Below, piece by piece: positions 1-13,100 of a stretch of DNA of 64,000 bases; within the stretch, counting starts at the first letter, position 1; the number at the start of each line of letters is the position of its first letter. Position numbers and translations under genes: made by a program. The notes under the pieces are model-generated. The model had not been told where the DNA came from, did not search any database, and saw only the letters and a list, made by a program, of their open reading frames with translations. Source of the DNA: Xylaria sp. FL1777 (lineage: Eukaryota; Ascomycota; Sordariomycetes; Xylariales; Xylariaceae); assembly GCA_022578965.1 (NCBI GenBank), contig MU400566.1, positions 203,466-267,465 of the forward strand, given 5' to 3'.

Positions 1-3000
1 AGCCGTGATGAGTCCCAAACTTTAACACACCCATCGTCACCAGCGGTAATGAAAAATTGATGGTCAGGTGAGGGGACCACGCGGTTAATGGCGCCGTGAT
101 GCTCCGAAAATGTCGCTACAAGTCTACCAGTCGGTTTCCATGCCTCTTCACTAAGTTGACCCGCAGCTTTACTAGCTTTTCTCCTCGTCACAGGCGAAAC
201 TAGGGGACCGTATTCGATGATATCATGCGGATAATTGTCCACATACATGTTATCAAGCATCCTAAGAATATTGGGATCATTTCCTTCGTACGTGTGAGCG
301 TTACGTTGCTTGGAATGTATTTGGTTGCCCTCTCGGCCGTCCCCCACGGGTATGGCTAGACGAGCAGGTAGGCCATGTGTAAATGGGCCTCCGACTTGGC
401 CAAAAACGTTGGCTTCAGTTGTACCCGTTTCCGCAATCGACCTACCGCTATCTTTCCTGTTAAGCAGATCGAGAGCGCTCGACTGGTTTCTAATGGGCCG
501 CCTGGACGAGTAAGGGGAGTCTGAAATTGACGCATCATCATCATTAATTCGCCGTCCACCTGCGATGGAGTCTCTTGGGGATCCACCAACAGGTGAAGAG
601 AGTAAGGTGTGCGACGGGGATACTGCCCTATCATCTCGAGTTCTCGGCGAGATTGCGCCTCCCCGGCTGCTCATGCGTGATCGGTGAGTGTTTGCAGCAG
701 CCCGACGCCTTCGACCGACAGGCTCATCGATCGTCATAGAGGCATCTAAAAGGGCGTCGGCAATAGTGTATGGACCTCTACCGAGTTCAGGGCCATGTTG
801 CTGCCTTTGCTCCTCATTTTGCCACATATTCTCGTCTATACCAGCCGATTCGTCGAACATGATATTTTGCATCTTCACGTTCAAATTCCTCAATTTCAGA
901 ATGTCGTTCAAGTCTTTTGCAATGTTATCCTGAGTAACAAGGTCTCGATTCTTCATCTGACTGAGACGCCATATGAATTCTCTGAGAACAAGTAGCTTGA
1001 ACTCGTCTTCCTGAGACATGCCCATATTTCGCAACCGTGTCAACCAATGTTCGTCCTCTTCATTTCGTGGAACCTTGTTAAGTGATCGAGGTTGTAATTC
1101 CCGGGATGATCGAATAGATAGTGCTGTGGAGGCAATTGTGAATGCCGATTGCTTCTGTTGCCTGATTGCCTTCCAAAATAGGCCTTTATCGGTTTTCTGT
1201 GCCCATGATAAAGCCAGATCAAAGACTGTCCTGGACAGGGGCTTTTTCAATGCGTCAAGAAGACTAATTTCGGAAAATTTTGGAATAATGGATGGTTTTA
1301 AGAATGGCTTAACCAAAGGAAGAACTATGCATCTGATATCTGCAGGTGATAGTAGCTTCGTTGCACTCGAGATATACTCTGTTGCGGACTCTCGGATCCA
1401 AATATTAGGATGCATAGTGAATCTTCCGACGACGTCAATCAATTCCCACGTCTTTGCTTTTGATAAGAGACCAAGTTTCGCTAATTCCGCTAAGGAGTGT
1501 AGAGCAGCTTGCACAACATGCTCTTCGGGGTCGGTGACGGCCTGGACCATGAGTGGAAGACTGAACTCTTCTAAACTCGTGCTGCCCAAGAAAGCAGCAA
1601 TGCCAACAATTGTGTCAAAGAAAGCGCATTTGAGCATCCAGTCCCGGTCATTCAGATAAGTGTTTAGGTGTGTTAGAAGGATATCATTCGATTCGGCGCT
1701 ACCGAAAAACACGCATAATTCAGGAACCGAAGTGAGAAAAGCACGACGAACGGAAGCATCAGTGTCTTCAACCAGGGCTTTTGCATGGTTCTCAAATAAT
1801 TCCACAAGTTCTGCTTGCGTATTATCAAATAATCCATCGAAAGCGGCATCCGGGTCGCTGCCGGCTTCTATCTCCGGATCTGCGGTGCTGATAGAGCCCT
1901 CCGCCCTTAGGATAGCCGTGAGCTCCAGAAATTTAGACGCAGTTGTGGCGAGGCTACCTAAGCAAGACGCATAGGTCGCGCGGACCAATGCGTTGGGCTC
2001 TCTGCGTTCCTTTCCCATGATCAATTGTCGTGAAGCGCCTGACAAGAACACTTGCATTCGCGGCATGATGTACTCTGGGAATACATGTGCATTAACTGGA
2101 GTGACCACCGTAACCAGCGCCAGGAGCTGTGTGATTGATCTTAGAGCCGCGATAGCAACAAGATCGACATCATCGTTTAGTAATGTCATTAGATAAGGTA
2201 GCACTCGATCGAGTTTTGCTTCGTCGGTAAGCTTTTCCGAGAAAGCTAATAACAGGTCGCACGCCCTTATTTTTGAAGCCGCCCGAGCAGTATTCCTCAA
2301 AGAACCGGCTATTAAAGTGAGGAAGATGAGAGTTCCATCGTCAGCCAAGGGCTGTGTCCCTATGGATGCGAAATGATCGTTATTTGGTATACTTAATCTC
2401 ACAGGAAATAGGCCGAGGCCGAGCCTAGGTGTAAAGCGAGATAACCGAGACCCATTCTTCTGTTCTTGGTATCCCAGAAAGTAGGCAATCTTGTCGAAGT
2501 CGTAAAATACGCGGTCTATCCGGTCATCTGCTTCACCAAGGTTCTTGAAAGCCCCGGTAACTGGTGCTCTCCCGGAGGTAGGATCAGTGACCAGTTCCAT
2601 ATACTGGTGGAGAAAGCTGTAGAAGTATTCAGGGAATATTTTGCCTTTGTAGAACTGCAGATACTGCTCTGCAGAGTAGCGCTTCTCTGGGTCTCGTTGA
2701 ACCATGCTTGATAACATCTCCCGTAGCCCCTGGTCGGGGATTCTACTCAAATGGGAAATGACAGGATCATATTCGCCACGGCGGTACTTGAACATTTGAC
2801 TTAGACTGAATATAGGGGTTTCTAGGAATACTTCGGCAATGACACATCCAGCACTGAATATGTCCATCGACCAAGTGAGGTTGTGTCCGTCCAGCTCCTG
2901 GGGGTTCTGGATATGTTCGACGAATCGTTCAGGCGCGATATAGCATGTCCTCCGACCTGACAAGTCGAAGAAATATGAGTAGGTTGCAGGATTATTGTCC

Positions 3001-3595
3001 GGTAACTTTGCTGGCTTGAAAGAACCGGTGAAGTCGGTGAGATACAGCCAGTTCCACGATGTTACCATGACATTTTCCGTCTTGATATCCCCGTGGTAAA
3101 TGTCTCGAGCGTGGCAGTCGCGCAAGGCACAAAGCAGCTGAAAAGCCAGCCACTTCTTTTCTATGTCTTCAAGAAATGGCCTCGTGGACATCCGGTCGTA
3201 GAGGGAGCTGTAGATGTACTGTCGAACCAGGTAAGCATTCGTCTGGGTTTCGAAGGCGCGCTCGAAGCCCAAAGCGTTGGGTACATGGCGTAGCTTTTCT
3301 CGTTCCTCTTCCCCCGGACTGTTAGCGCAAACACATAAACACACAGAAACGGCGCATCGGAAAGGAGCGCAACTGTCTCACCGAGTATCTTGTCGCCATA
3401 CTCCTTCAAGGAGCAGTCGCTGTAAGGCTTGACGGTAACCTTGGCGAGGGCAACGCCGTCCCGATGACGGGCGCGAATGCTCTTCATAAACCGGGCATTT
3501 CCTATGGACCTCTCATGGGCCAGGTCAGACAGCTCGGGGATGTCGATGCCGGCAGAACCGGCGTATGGCGTAGAGAGAGAGTAGCTATTGCCCAT
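1..3595 (-). CDS. VPS15: VPS15, regulatory protein kinase of the Vps34 PI3-kinase complex (3' end cut by window)
   Basis: Vps15 is the membrane-anchored pseudokinase-like subunit that activates the Vps34 phosphatidylinositol 3-kinase on endosomes and autophagic membranes. Exon 1 (3595-3382) begins MGNSYS, the N-myristoylation signature of the family, which fixes the start. A 74-bp intron (3381-3308) restores the reading frame into IL-EEREKL. Exon 2 (3307 to 1) is open throughout. Visible parts: kinase domain with likely ATP lysine K52, catalytic loop HGDIKTEN (H143) and DFT (D163) in place of DFG, then CYIAPERF. A HEAT-repeat region follows (about residues 390-700), then a Ser-rich linker, and the first WD40 blade ends at the window edge (GDDGCVKVWD). 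About 1173 residues are present; full-length relatives are about 1500, so the WD40 propeller is mostly outside. The HGDIK/DFT variants agree with yeast Vps15 as I recall it. Confidence 0.95.
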
Positions 3596-4628
3596 CGTAT
3601 GAGCCTGCGATGAAGCTACCTGGGCGGTAATCCGGTCGGCAGTTCAGTCATTTTTGAGGGTTCGTAGGGGGGATGAAATGAACGTGGCAATCGCAGGAGC
3701 GATAGCGATGGCGATGGAGGTGGTGACTACTGTTGGTTGGTTTTTCGACCCTTTCGATATATATCACCATGCGACTTGCGAAGCTGCGTGACCAGGAACT
3801 GATGTGCAACTGAGAGAGGGTATGACATAGCTACCTAAGTTTAGATAGTGGGGACTACCCCTGCTAGGCAATTACCTAAGCATTTCACTAGTCGCGGACC
3901 AGCTTCAATGTATTATGTAAGCATCCTAACCATCGTCATCGTATATACTACATATGATCATACATATAAGTAACTATTCACTTCGCTCCAATCATTCTTT
4001 CAACCTGTGGCCTATATTGGGTTTCTCCGCGAAGAGGGCGAGTAGCAACGAGAAAAGATCTAGGAGAAATAGTTCATCAGTCGGTCAACAAGGAGCCTCT
4101 TTGGCCTCAAGTGTGTTGAAAGCACTTGTCTCTCGTCAAGACTGCTGCTTTCACTATCACTTTCCGGAAGCACCAGGTTTGGTGATATTGGGTGGGGTGG
4201 GCTCTGGCTCCAAGAATCTCAGTTGGATTGGGAGAGGCGGTTGTAGTAGCGAGCGCGATTGGGCCTGGGTTTCCATGGGGGTGCTGGCAATAAGATGCGC
4301 ATTGGGTTGAGGAAGCAAATGATGCAGACAACTTACTAGTGGGGGGTTGGAGCATCGTGCCCATAACTACTAGTACGGTGGTTCATAGTTTTTGTTGTAC
4401 ACCTATGCGACAATACAATTCTCGTTCAATTGCGGTTTGTGGTTTTCTGTGAACCTGTCGTGTTAGCGTAGGTATTTATGCAAGCCTCTACCAACAACCA
4501 ACAACCAACACCAAGGACCGCAGACCCAACTCCTACCTCACGATACATGCCGATCGTGTAGGTAGTCCATCTTCGTCTCACCTGTGGCCTAGTTACATCA
4601 TACCTTCTCATTTCTCTAGACAGAAGCT
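3596..4628. promoter_or_regulatory. Divergent intergenic region, VPS15 / P450
   Basis: About 1 kb separates the two start codons and must hold both promoters. Open frames here (for example 3954-4310 + and 4107-4364 -) overlap one another and resemble nothing I know, so I do not call them. The stretch 3720-3780 just upstream of VPS15 includes a short TATA-like run (gatatatatc near 3758). No repeat or RNA gene was recognised. Confidence 0.5.
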
Positions 4629-6561
4629 ATGTTCTTCTACCTCTTGTTCGCTCTATCTGCCGTCATTGTATTGGCCTGGCGTAGACTCTACCCGACCCCT
4701 TATCCAGACATCCCCTATAATGAAGAATCGGCGAGGCGCATCGCTGGTGATATTCCCAGCCTGATCCCATTCATCAAGGCAACAAATGAGAACTCAAGTT
4801 CGATCTTTGCTATAACGACTCAAAAGCTTGGCACTCCGATTGCGCAACTACTCTTTCCTGGGATCCGGAAGCCTTTACTTATCCTTGAAGACCCAAGAGA
4901 AATTGAGGACATCCTTATTCGTCGAAATAAAGAATTTGATAAAGCCCCTAGCGCAATTGATCTCCTTTCCCCTATGTTCCCCCATGGCACTCTGAGCCAA
5001 TATACAACACCAAAACTGAAAGCACAGAAGCGTCTTTGGGCTGATGTCATGGGCGCTGAATTCTTGCGTAAAGTGGCTGCGCCCAACATTCATACGGCAA
5101 CTTTGGAGCTCCTAGACCTGTGGAGACTGAAAGCTTCAACTCTCTACAAAGACCAAGCGTTCGATGTTCTTGAAGACTTTCAAAATGCCGCCCTCGACGC
5201 TATCTGGGTAGCTGTTACTGGAGAGGAGCCAGGCGTGACAAGATATGAGATCGGCAAGCTACAGAGCCAACTTGGAGGTGATCTTGGTTCGCATCGCACC
5301 ATCCCAGCTCCCCGGGGACTCTTCCTTAAAGAAGAAGTGGCCTATATCAGTGAGACAATTGCGCGGAACACAAATAGTCCAGTTCCTAAATGGTCTCAAA
5401 AGATGGAGACATATACTTCTCGCTATCGTAAGTTCCGAAGCACAGTGGCTGCCGAGATCGGTTTGGCTATGCGCAAGTCTGTTGAGCGCTTTCAGCGTCT
5501 CGAGCTGGGAAAACTGGAGGCGGCTGAACACGATACCTGCATGATGGATCTCGTTCTTCGGCGTCAGATTGTAGAAGCCAGAAGGGCTAATAGTACGTCT
5601 TCTGGGATTGTTCAACACCTTTTGTCTCCGCCATTTCCCGCATAGTTGGCATACTCCCTTGCGCAAGCCTATGGTTCTGCCGTAACTCACGCATTCGCTT
5701 GCAGAACCCTTGACCGACCCTACGAAGGATGAGAGTATACTGGATGAGATGTTTGTGATGCTTGTGGGGGTTTGTTGTCAGCTTGTCAATTTGGGGGACT
5801 GAGTAACTAACAATCGGACAGGGTCATGACTCCACAGCAAATGCCCTCGCCTGGTTCGTGAGATTTATGGAGGCCTTCCCTAATACTCAAACGGAACTCC
5901 GTGCGGCACTTCAGGCTTCGTTCCAGAACAAGGTGCCTTCTGTGACAGAAATTCTAGAAACTGATATCCCGTATCTCGACGCAGCATGTGAAGAAGCCGC
6001 TAGACTCGCTGGTGTTGCCAAGGGCAATCTTCGTCAAGCTATTAGAGATACAGAGATTCTGGGCTACAAGATTCCGAAGGGTGCTGAAATATTCATGAAC
6101 TATCATGTCAATCGAGCGCCTGTCCCTGTTGAGCGGTCAAAGCGCTCTCTTGGAAGCCAGACAGCTATCTACAAGCATGGCGACGGGTTCCAGACCGATG
6201 CAGGCCGTGATCTAGGCGACTTTGAGCCAAGGCGATGGCTAGTTAGAGACAAAGACACGGGGAAAGACGTTTTCAACGCCTACGCGTTGCCGTCGCTTGC
6301 ATTTGGTGGAGGTTATAGGGGCTGTGCGGGTAAGTTGCACATAACATAGTCCATTCATTTCCACCTTGACCGTTACTAATCATGGCGTCTTTGTCCCATT
6401 CAGGTCGGAAGCTTGCATCCATGGAGATACGGATCGTGGTCACGCTTCTCATATTGAATCTAGAGTTTCTAGAGCTGCCCACTGAGTATAAAGCAATGAG
6501 TGCCACGGAGAAAATTTTCCGGCAGCCTGACTTTCCTTACGCGAAAGTGCAACCTCTATAG
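4629..6561 (+). CDS. Cytochrome P450 monooxygenase, four exons
   Basis: This is a microsomal heme-thiolate monooxygenase; the substrate cannot be inferred. Exons are 4629-5592, 5705-5769, 5822-6329 and 6404-6561, giving 564 residues in a consistent frame. Introns are 112, 52 and 74 bp, with branch sites such as actaac (before 5821) and ttactaat (before 6403). The N-terminus has a hydrophobic anchor (residues 1-17) followed by a Pro-containing hinge (YPTPYPDIPY). The I-helix motif is GGHDST (343-348), the K-helix ExxR is EAAR (401-404), the PERW-region is FEPRRW, and the heme loop is FGGGYRGCAG (504-513) with Cys511 as thiolate ligand. All canonical residues are present, so the enzyme looks intact. 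No other biosynthetic gene stands next to it, which argues against a visible secondary-metabolite cluster. Family assignment within the CYP nomenclature is not attempted. Confidence 0.93.
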
Positions 6562-6758
6562 CCTAACAAAACTGTGATATTTACATTTTTTGCTAAGCAT
6601 AAAATAAAAAGCCCTTTTTAAATAACATATATACAAACTTGCGTAAGGTGTATACTGGTAGGCTAGCTAGGTGAAGTCTGAAAGTTGTTATATTATAAGA
6701 CTAAGTCCTTAAAACAAAGTCTGTTAGACAACAACTATACTATGATATCTAGCCTACC

Positions 6759-6815
6759 GGAAAAGGCGTCTTGGAGAAGCCTTCCCGGAGAAGACTTCCA
6801 TGAAAAGGCCTTCCA
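6759..6815. repeat. Imperfect 14-bp tandem repeat, about four units
   Basis: Units begin at 6759, 6773, 6787 and 6801 and follow the pattern GGAgAAGrCkTCCy. The last unit is 15 bp. The repeat lies downstream of the P450 gene and is not in a recognised coding region. Confidence 0.7.
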
Positions 6816-6980
6816 TCTGCCCCCTTCCAACAGAAAAACCAACGTTTTCGTTGGTACCGTTTTGGAGCTCATGTTAACCTCTTAGTAAACAATAGTCCTC
6901 TTCAGGGACAGATTATACAATACAACAGACAGTCTCACAACGGACAATTCTACTAGGATGCCATTTTCAAAAAAAACCCT

Positions 6981-7066
6981 CAACAAGAAAGATTGTCTCG
7001 GAAAACATCAACAAGAAAGCATCGCTTCGGAAAACATCGACAAAAAAGCATTATCTCGGAAACTAA
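6981..7066. repeat. 28-29-bp tandem repeat, three units
   Basis: Units 6981-7008, 7009-7037 and 7038-7066 share the pattern CAACAAGAAAG...CTCGGAAAACAT with a few substitutions. It is non-coding as far as I can tell. Confidence 0.75.
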
Positions 7067-8320
7067 AAGAAATAGTCGTTTAATCTATTCTTTATTTCCC
7101 GAAATAATAGTAATATATAAGGGCCTATAACAGAACCTCATGATCTGGATTTCAGGAGAGTTGTTTTAAGACATATTTGCCTGCAAGGCTAGAGTTTGCA
7201 AAGCTGCTTTTCTACATAACATACCTAAACATAACAAAACCTGGAGTCATGTACTTCTCTTTTATCCCTTAACCCTAACATTTTTGCGCATCGTTTTTTT
7301 TTCTGCATTAGTTATGCGTAAAATATTCCCTCAGTCACCGACTCGACTACAGAGTGAGCTGAGCCTGAGAACTAGTGATGCTTCAGTTGTGGTTAAACAT
7401 AGAACGTGTAATTCTATACTGTGCTCAACTTAGATTGTACTGATTAATTTGGCAGTTAGAATAATACTTGGATTTTAAAAGATATCTACATAGGACAAGT
7501 CATTTTCGGATCAATCATTCATGAATTACTATGTAGGTAATTGACGGCAGTGTGATTAACCATCTAACAGGATGGTGCCTCCGAAGCGGCCTCATAGGTA
7601 CGGCCCACACATCACAGTACACTGCAGGTCCATCCGTCTTCTCTCGTCCGTCGTATGAACATGTACTTGCATCCACTGACCTCCTTACCTTCCACAACTC
7701 TTGCTTAGAGATGTCAATTGTATCTCTTAACACGCTCTACAAGCCGAGCGAACCCGAGCTTCTCATAGTGAGAATAAAATAGATTATACATTCATGGCTT
7801 TTCCCAAACGATATGCCCTCCTAAACACCTTCTCAAAAAACAAACAGGGTATATAGATCTAGTAACGAAGAGAAGAGGCGCCGCAAAGGTATGTCAATGA
7901 TGATCCAAAGACCGATCGAGCCGTTTTGTCTTAGCAGATCTCACAGAAAAGGCTGTATGCCAGCGGAACTGTGGGAATAAGACCCTTAGATCTAGGTCGA
8001 TTATTGAGATCTAACGATGCTGCTCGCCTAGAACTGATTGCAGTAAGGCTGTCTATCGCAAAAATACGAGATAATCCGTCTATGCCGATAAGACTACTGC
8101 CGCGATGCTGATTTGAGGGGCCAGAAAATTAGCGGCAATGGAATGTCTCTCTTTCGTGCGGGTGGCCAGAAGAGAGAATGAATGGTATCTTATCATCAGG
8201 GATCAGCTTAGGGTGGCATGTCTTCATGTGAGATCCCAAACGCCTAAGAAATGCAACCAAAAGCTCCTTCATTTGTCTTGTGATGAGCGGGAATGAGAAC
8301 ACAAGCTAGATTCCTCTTGT

Positions 8321-10182
8321 TCATGTGTGACTTCCTTGGTGTGCACTTGAACCAGTTTCGGTGGATCCGTCTCCCTCGATAGTTTTTCGCCAGTGGTCTG
8401 GAAGACATACACAAACCAGAGGGAATGCTTTAATCTCACCACTGCCGACAGGAGACGTGTCACGTCCACGACCAGAGGCATTAGAGACACCACTATCCCT
8501 CTGTACCTGCCGCTGCGCCTCCCAGTCTTCGGCTCGCTCATCCAGCATAACACCAGTAGCCCAGCCATCATCCCAGATGCCTACTACCTTCAACATATCA
8601 CCACGCTCTAGCGAAAACTCATCGTTCGCACGAGGCTGATACGCCCAGAGTACGGATACCCGCTCTCCTGGGTGGATGTCATCCCGTGAGTAGTAATCCT
8701 TGAAAAACGGGAGCTGCTCTGACTGCTGACTATTGACGCCTGGCGGCGAAGACATCCCTCCTGCACTAGTCGGAGATTGAGGGTCTTCACCCGCCAGTAC
8801 GGAATTACTGGACAGTGAGCCGTGCCTACGAATATTTGTGGGTGGAGGGCGTAGAACACCAATGCGAGTGTCCGTTGCAGGGCTCTCTGCGAAGGAATCA
8901 GACGATGACTGATTGTCACCTCTTCTCCTCCCGGTGAGGGATCCGGCAGCTACACCAGCAACGGCCCCTGTAGAGCTTCCATGCTGCGAGCCCGAGCCGC
9001 CTCGCCGGGAAGGTGAGCCATTCGAGTGTCCCTCTAAGGCGGACATGCGAGCAATTCTGCCACCTGGAAGTACCTCGTATCCTTGAGGTGGCGTGGTCGG
9101 TGCGGATTGGCTGGCTGGCCCTTTTCTAGTGGGGGACGGTTGGTTAAAAATAGTCTCCTTCTCGTTTTCTCGTTTTCGACGCGAATGCCGAAGGAAGAAA
9201 AAGAGTAAGAGCCCTATAAGTAGCGCGCCTGCTATCGATCCTATGACAACACCAGCAATTGCGCCTCCAGATAGTCCATGCCCTACAGTTGATGCCCCGG
9301 GTGTGGCGGTAGCCGTCGGACTACTAGTCGCTGTCGGAGTTACAGAAGTAAAATTCTGGGGTATTATGGTCGGCAAAACTACACCTGCGCATCTTTCTTC
9401 TGCATTAGAGTTGTAACAGCAGGTATCTGTTGAATTGATGCCCCCGGAAGCACAATACGAACAAAGTCCGAATGTGCTATTCTCATAGCCACAATTGTCT
9501 GGTTCGTTGCTGGAAGCTTGTACACAATTGGTAGGAGACAAGGCGTCCGCTGGTAAAGCACAGACCTCGAAGTCTGATCGAATCTGAGATTGAGCATTGC
9601 TTCCTGGTGTCGGACAGAGGCTTGGGTTGGCCACGATATATTCCTCACTTTGGGCATAGTCAGCACAATCGGGAGCACACAGGGGTCGCTTAGCATTGTC
9701 CGACATCTCGCAGAATGGTATTGAGTTCTGGACAATCCCATTACAGAGAACCGATATGCTGAAGCGCGCATAGAGATCGTTGTCTGATAATTCAACGGGT
9801 CCACATCCAAGCAACGTTTGATACTGGCGCTTCCGCCATTCGCCTGTAATATACTGGCTTAGCTGTGAATCGAATGTATCTACATCGTTAACAACCGTGA
9901 GGAATGAGCTAGGTACCACGCGTCAGTATTGAGGTTTACAGACTTGACAATGGTAAACTAGATGCAATATCCTTACAATAAGTCTGTCACATTCTTATTT
10001 GTTGACACATATGCGGAGCTAAATGCTGGGCAGGTAGTAGAACCCGTTAACTGAATGCAGGCAGGTTGCTCTTGTGCCATGGTGAGAGGTGCTGAGGCCA
10101 TCATGCACATCACCAGCCCTTTGGCACGCCATACATGACTCTTCCGGTTGCGAATTGTAGTCCAGTGATTGAAAGCCATCAT
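8321..10182 (-). CDS. Fus1-like single-pass membrane protein with C-terminal SH3 domain
   Basis: The protein is a probable cell-surface or cell-polarity scaffold: outer Cys-rich domain, one membrane span, cytoplasmic SH3. Exons are 10182-9977 and 9908-8321 with a 68-bp intron; splicing joins NVTDL-F-SFLTVV in frame for 597 residues. Order of parts: signal-type segment LVMCMMASAPLTMA (about 23-36), a Cys-rich N-glycosylatable ectodomain (about 38-245), a Ser/Thr/Pro-rich stalk, a membrane span AIAGVVIGSIAGALLIGLLL (about 284-307) followed by basic HSRRKR, a Ser/Pro-rich cytoplasmic linker with PxxP motifs, and an SH3 domain (about 486-568). The SH3 starts VSVLWAYQPRANDEFSLERGD and ends IKAFPLVCVCLP, with about 35 Ser/Arg-rich residues inserted before the last strand. 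The layout resembles yeast Fus1 (membrane span plus SH3), but a role in cell fusion is inference. The long basic n-region before the signal makes the exact start uncertain. Confidence 0.85.
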
Positions 10183-13100
10183 GCGTGTTTGTAATAAAAA
10201 CTCCCAATTCCTTGATGAGTGTGGGTAGTCGTGTGGTCGGCGTAAAGGAAAACAAGTGGTTTCATAAAAGCATCATATTCTGGACCAATTATCCTTCATT
10301 TCAGCCGGTATCTTAACGAGAGTTGGAGCCTTTTGTAGAATTGTCGAGTCTAGAGCTAGCTAGACGTCGAAGGTGAGAGGCTTTCGGAAAGAGTAGAAGG
10401 TCTGAAACTGTTTGTAACTGTGCGTGCTGGTTGAATTAATTCGGTGCCGTAATCAGGAGAGAAATCTTTCTGCTAGCTAGTCGTAAAAACACAAAAACAA
10501 AAGCGAATGCAAGGAAAAGTGAGTGTTGTGTTGAGGTCAATGGTGGTTGTGACTATTAGGCGTGCTCAAGTGAGGTATGTTGCTGAGGACTTCGGATGAC
10601 GAAAGAAGGTCTGTAGTTGGAGAAGGTGAGGTCAACTCGAAGGGGCTCAGGAAAGAATTGGCCGGGCACTGCTCTGGTCTCGGCTGTTCTTGCGAACTAG
10701 TCGGAGGGAGGACACCAGTACGTGTGCTGAACCCCGACCGGAAGAGTTGCAATGAGTTTTCGCGTGCAAACACCGATAGTTTGCACGTAGAGCTGAGGTG
10801 GAATCGGCGGATGCGCGATAGGAGATTCGGGACGGGTATGGCCGAGAAAGCGTCGCGGAATGAGGAACGAGGACTGATAAAATTAATACTACGAACAGAG
10901 AACCAGAGGGCACAAGGAAGAAGAGAACGGGCACACAGGCGGGCCACGACAACGGACCGTGCAACCGCTGAGGTGCGTAGCGGAGAGTGTGCAAGTGTGC
11001 TGGCGGAGGAGAGAAGTGTAGACGGGAGTCGTGAGGTTGAAAGAGGTTGGCGCAGAGAGTTGTGTAGGTGAGCTAGCTGGATAGGTAGCTGTCGACCTCT
11101 GCGCGGGTCTTGCTCAGCAATCTTACAGTACGTATAGGTGCCTACTTAGTGTACACTGCCTATGCCAAAAAGAAACGCGCGTGGGAAAGGAGAAAATGGA
11201 CCACGCCTATCCACTTTAGTACTAGCTCCTATTTTCTACCGCCAAGTACCTATTGTTAAGGGTGCGTGTCTGAGGACCTTTGCTGTCATCTTGGCAGGTT
11301 CCACGCCAACACAGCAATGTGTACAGGTACACTCGCCCATAGGAAAAGGTATTACAACCAATGGTACCTATTGTGTACACAAGAGCTATTGCACATTGGT
11401 TATAGTGATGCATTGGATCCTATAACAATGATGATATACCACTAATGAATCCCAACAATTCTCATCACATTAGACAACTCAAGTGTGAAGCATGCGAAAT
11501 AGCACTTACATTGTAGGTAGTTTAAACCTAGAGGAACTTTGGTACTCACCCACCGTGGAACGTCTGTATCGTGGTGGTATATCTCTATCTTTAAACACTC
11601 TCAAATGAGGGATGCAACTCTAGCCCAGCACATCTTAACCCTGGTTCCATGTCTGCGCAGGGTAGAGTCCGACAAGAGCTAGGTAAGATGTAGTAAAGCT
11701 TCAATGTGCATTGAAATTACCAGGCAGGGGTCAGCCAATCGCGGATGGGGACTATTTCCAGAACCAGCAAGACATGGTGGACTACGGGAAACTGCACTAT
11801 ACTGCGTATGTACGCAGTAAACGTTGACTAACATGCTCGCTCGGGCTCTTTTCAGATCCAGATCCGGGCACTGTAAAACCTGGTTTACAACATCGGCATC
11901 ATAGTGTATAGCTACTGTTATATGTCCATATATATAGTATAATTGGAATAGAGAATAGAAGAACAGAGATCCTTACATAGGTATACAAGTGTTGCTGTGT
12001 GAAGCAAAGCGGGAAACGGATGAGCTTGTGGTGTCTAGCTACTTGTAGCAGTTATTATTATTATTATTTTTTTTTTTGGCATCATTCGATCATTCATAGC
12101 TTACGCTACATATACGCACACTACCTACCTCTTACGATGTTAGGATATGAGGGTTTAACCTTGTAAGCAGGACTGTCATCTGGGAGTCAGCCTTCTTCTG
12201 ATAACATTGCTTCATGCCCAATTTACATGCCGAATATGCTAACACAGGCGCCGGTGATAATTGGCCTGTGGCACAAGCCCCAATGATGCATTATATACCT
12301 AACGTACTACATTACCTGCATGTCTTTCTGCATGTGATCTGCAGGTGTATCTGGGCTATCCTGATGGCACTGGTAATACTACCGATAGTCTAAGGTATTG
12401 ATAACCTTCTTACCGACCTTTGCAAGATGCCAAACATGCCATACATATGTAGGTTGATACCTCCAGTGTCTATACCGCATTATTATTTTCTTGTCGATCA
12501 ACGCACAGAGCCTCTACAATTTTTCTTTTAGGTATACCTACAGATAACCTGCCTAGAAATAGTATGGTACTTATATCCCGGAGCACATCAATGCATGTAG
12601 TTGTTGGCAAGCGGGAGACTAACCCTCCCCCAGTCTCACTCGGGAGATTACCTTTGTTTCACTTTGTACGCATGGTACCCAGTCATCAGCATTGCTTTTT
12701 CTTCCCATACGCAGTACATAGGCGATTCAAAACGAACGTTGCTTGCTGTCAGACTGCTGCAAGAGGAAGAGCTGTTTCATATGACCAGCTCGTTTTACCG
12801 CAAACTTAGTCTTCCCGACTGGACGGGCGCGGCCCCCAAACCCTTGCGCCATCTGCTCATCTCGGCGACCGAGGAGAACCAGCCCAAACACTAAATCGAG
12901 CAATGGATAAGCAGGCGGTTGACGACATGGGTTACTTGCGGTTAAGATATTATTCAGAAGCCGCCCTTTTCAAAGATCTCCCATCTTGCGGCTTTGCCAT
13001 GCCCAGCCATTTCACCCGACCTGCTAACCCTTCGTCTCATGACCTCGGGATAGAGTATCTAAGCGCTTAGGCCCCCAGCCTGACATAGGTAGTAGGTAGA

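Larger units (their letters stand above)
6562..8320. other. Intergenic, no gene recognised; two short tandem repeats
   Basis: This 1.76-kb stretch between the P450 stop and the SH3-gene stop is moderately AT-rich on its left half. Short frames (6685-6885 +, 7515-7733 -, 7552-7782 +) overlap or are repeat-derived and are not called. The only structure I can support is the pair of tandem repeats listed separately. A short cccttaaccctaac stretch near 7267 resembles about two telomere-like units, too few to interpret. Confidence 0.6.

Noticed and set aside
1018..2196. Plus-strand open frames of 60-213 residues
   Set aside because: They are antisense to the continuous VPS15 exon, whose HEAT-region protein reads cleanly on the minus strand.
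3954..4364. Overlapping plus and minus open frames between VPS15 and the P450
   Set aside because: They overlap each other, have no recognisable protein features and lie where both promoters must be.
7265..7285. Telomere-like cccttaaccctaac
   Set aside because: Only about two imperfect units; not evidence of a telomere or interstitial array.
10537..11071. 164-residue plus-strand frame and overlapping minus-strand frames
   Set aside because: The DNA is purine-rich on one strand, which opens frames by composition; the products are Arg/Glu- or Ser/Arg-rich without pattern. Probably leader of the SH3 gene.
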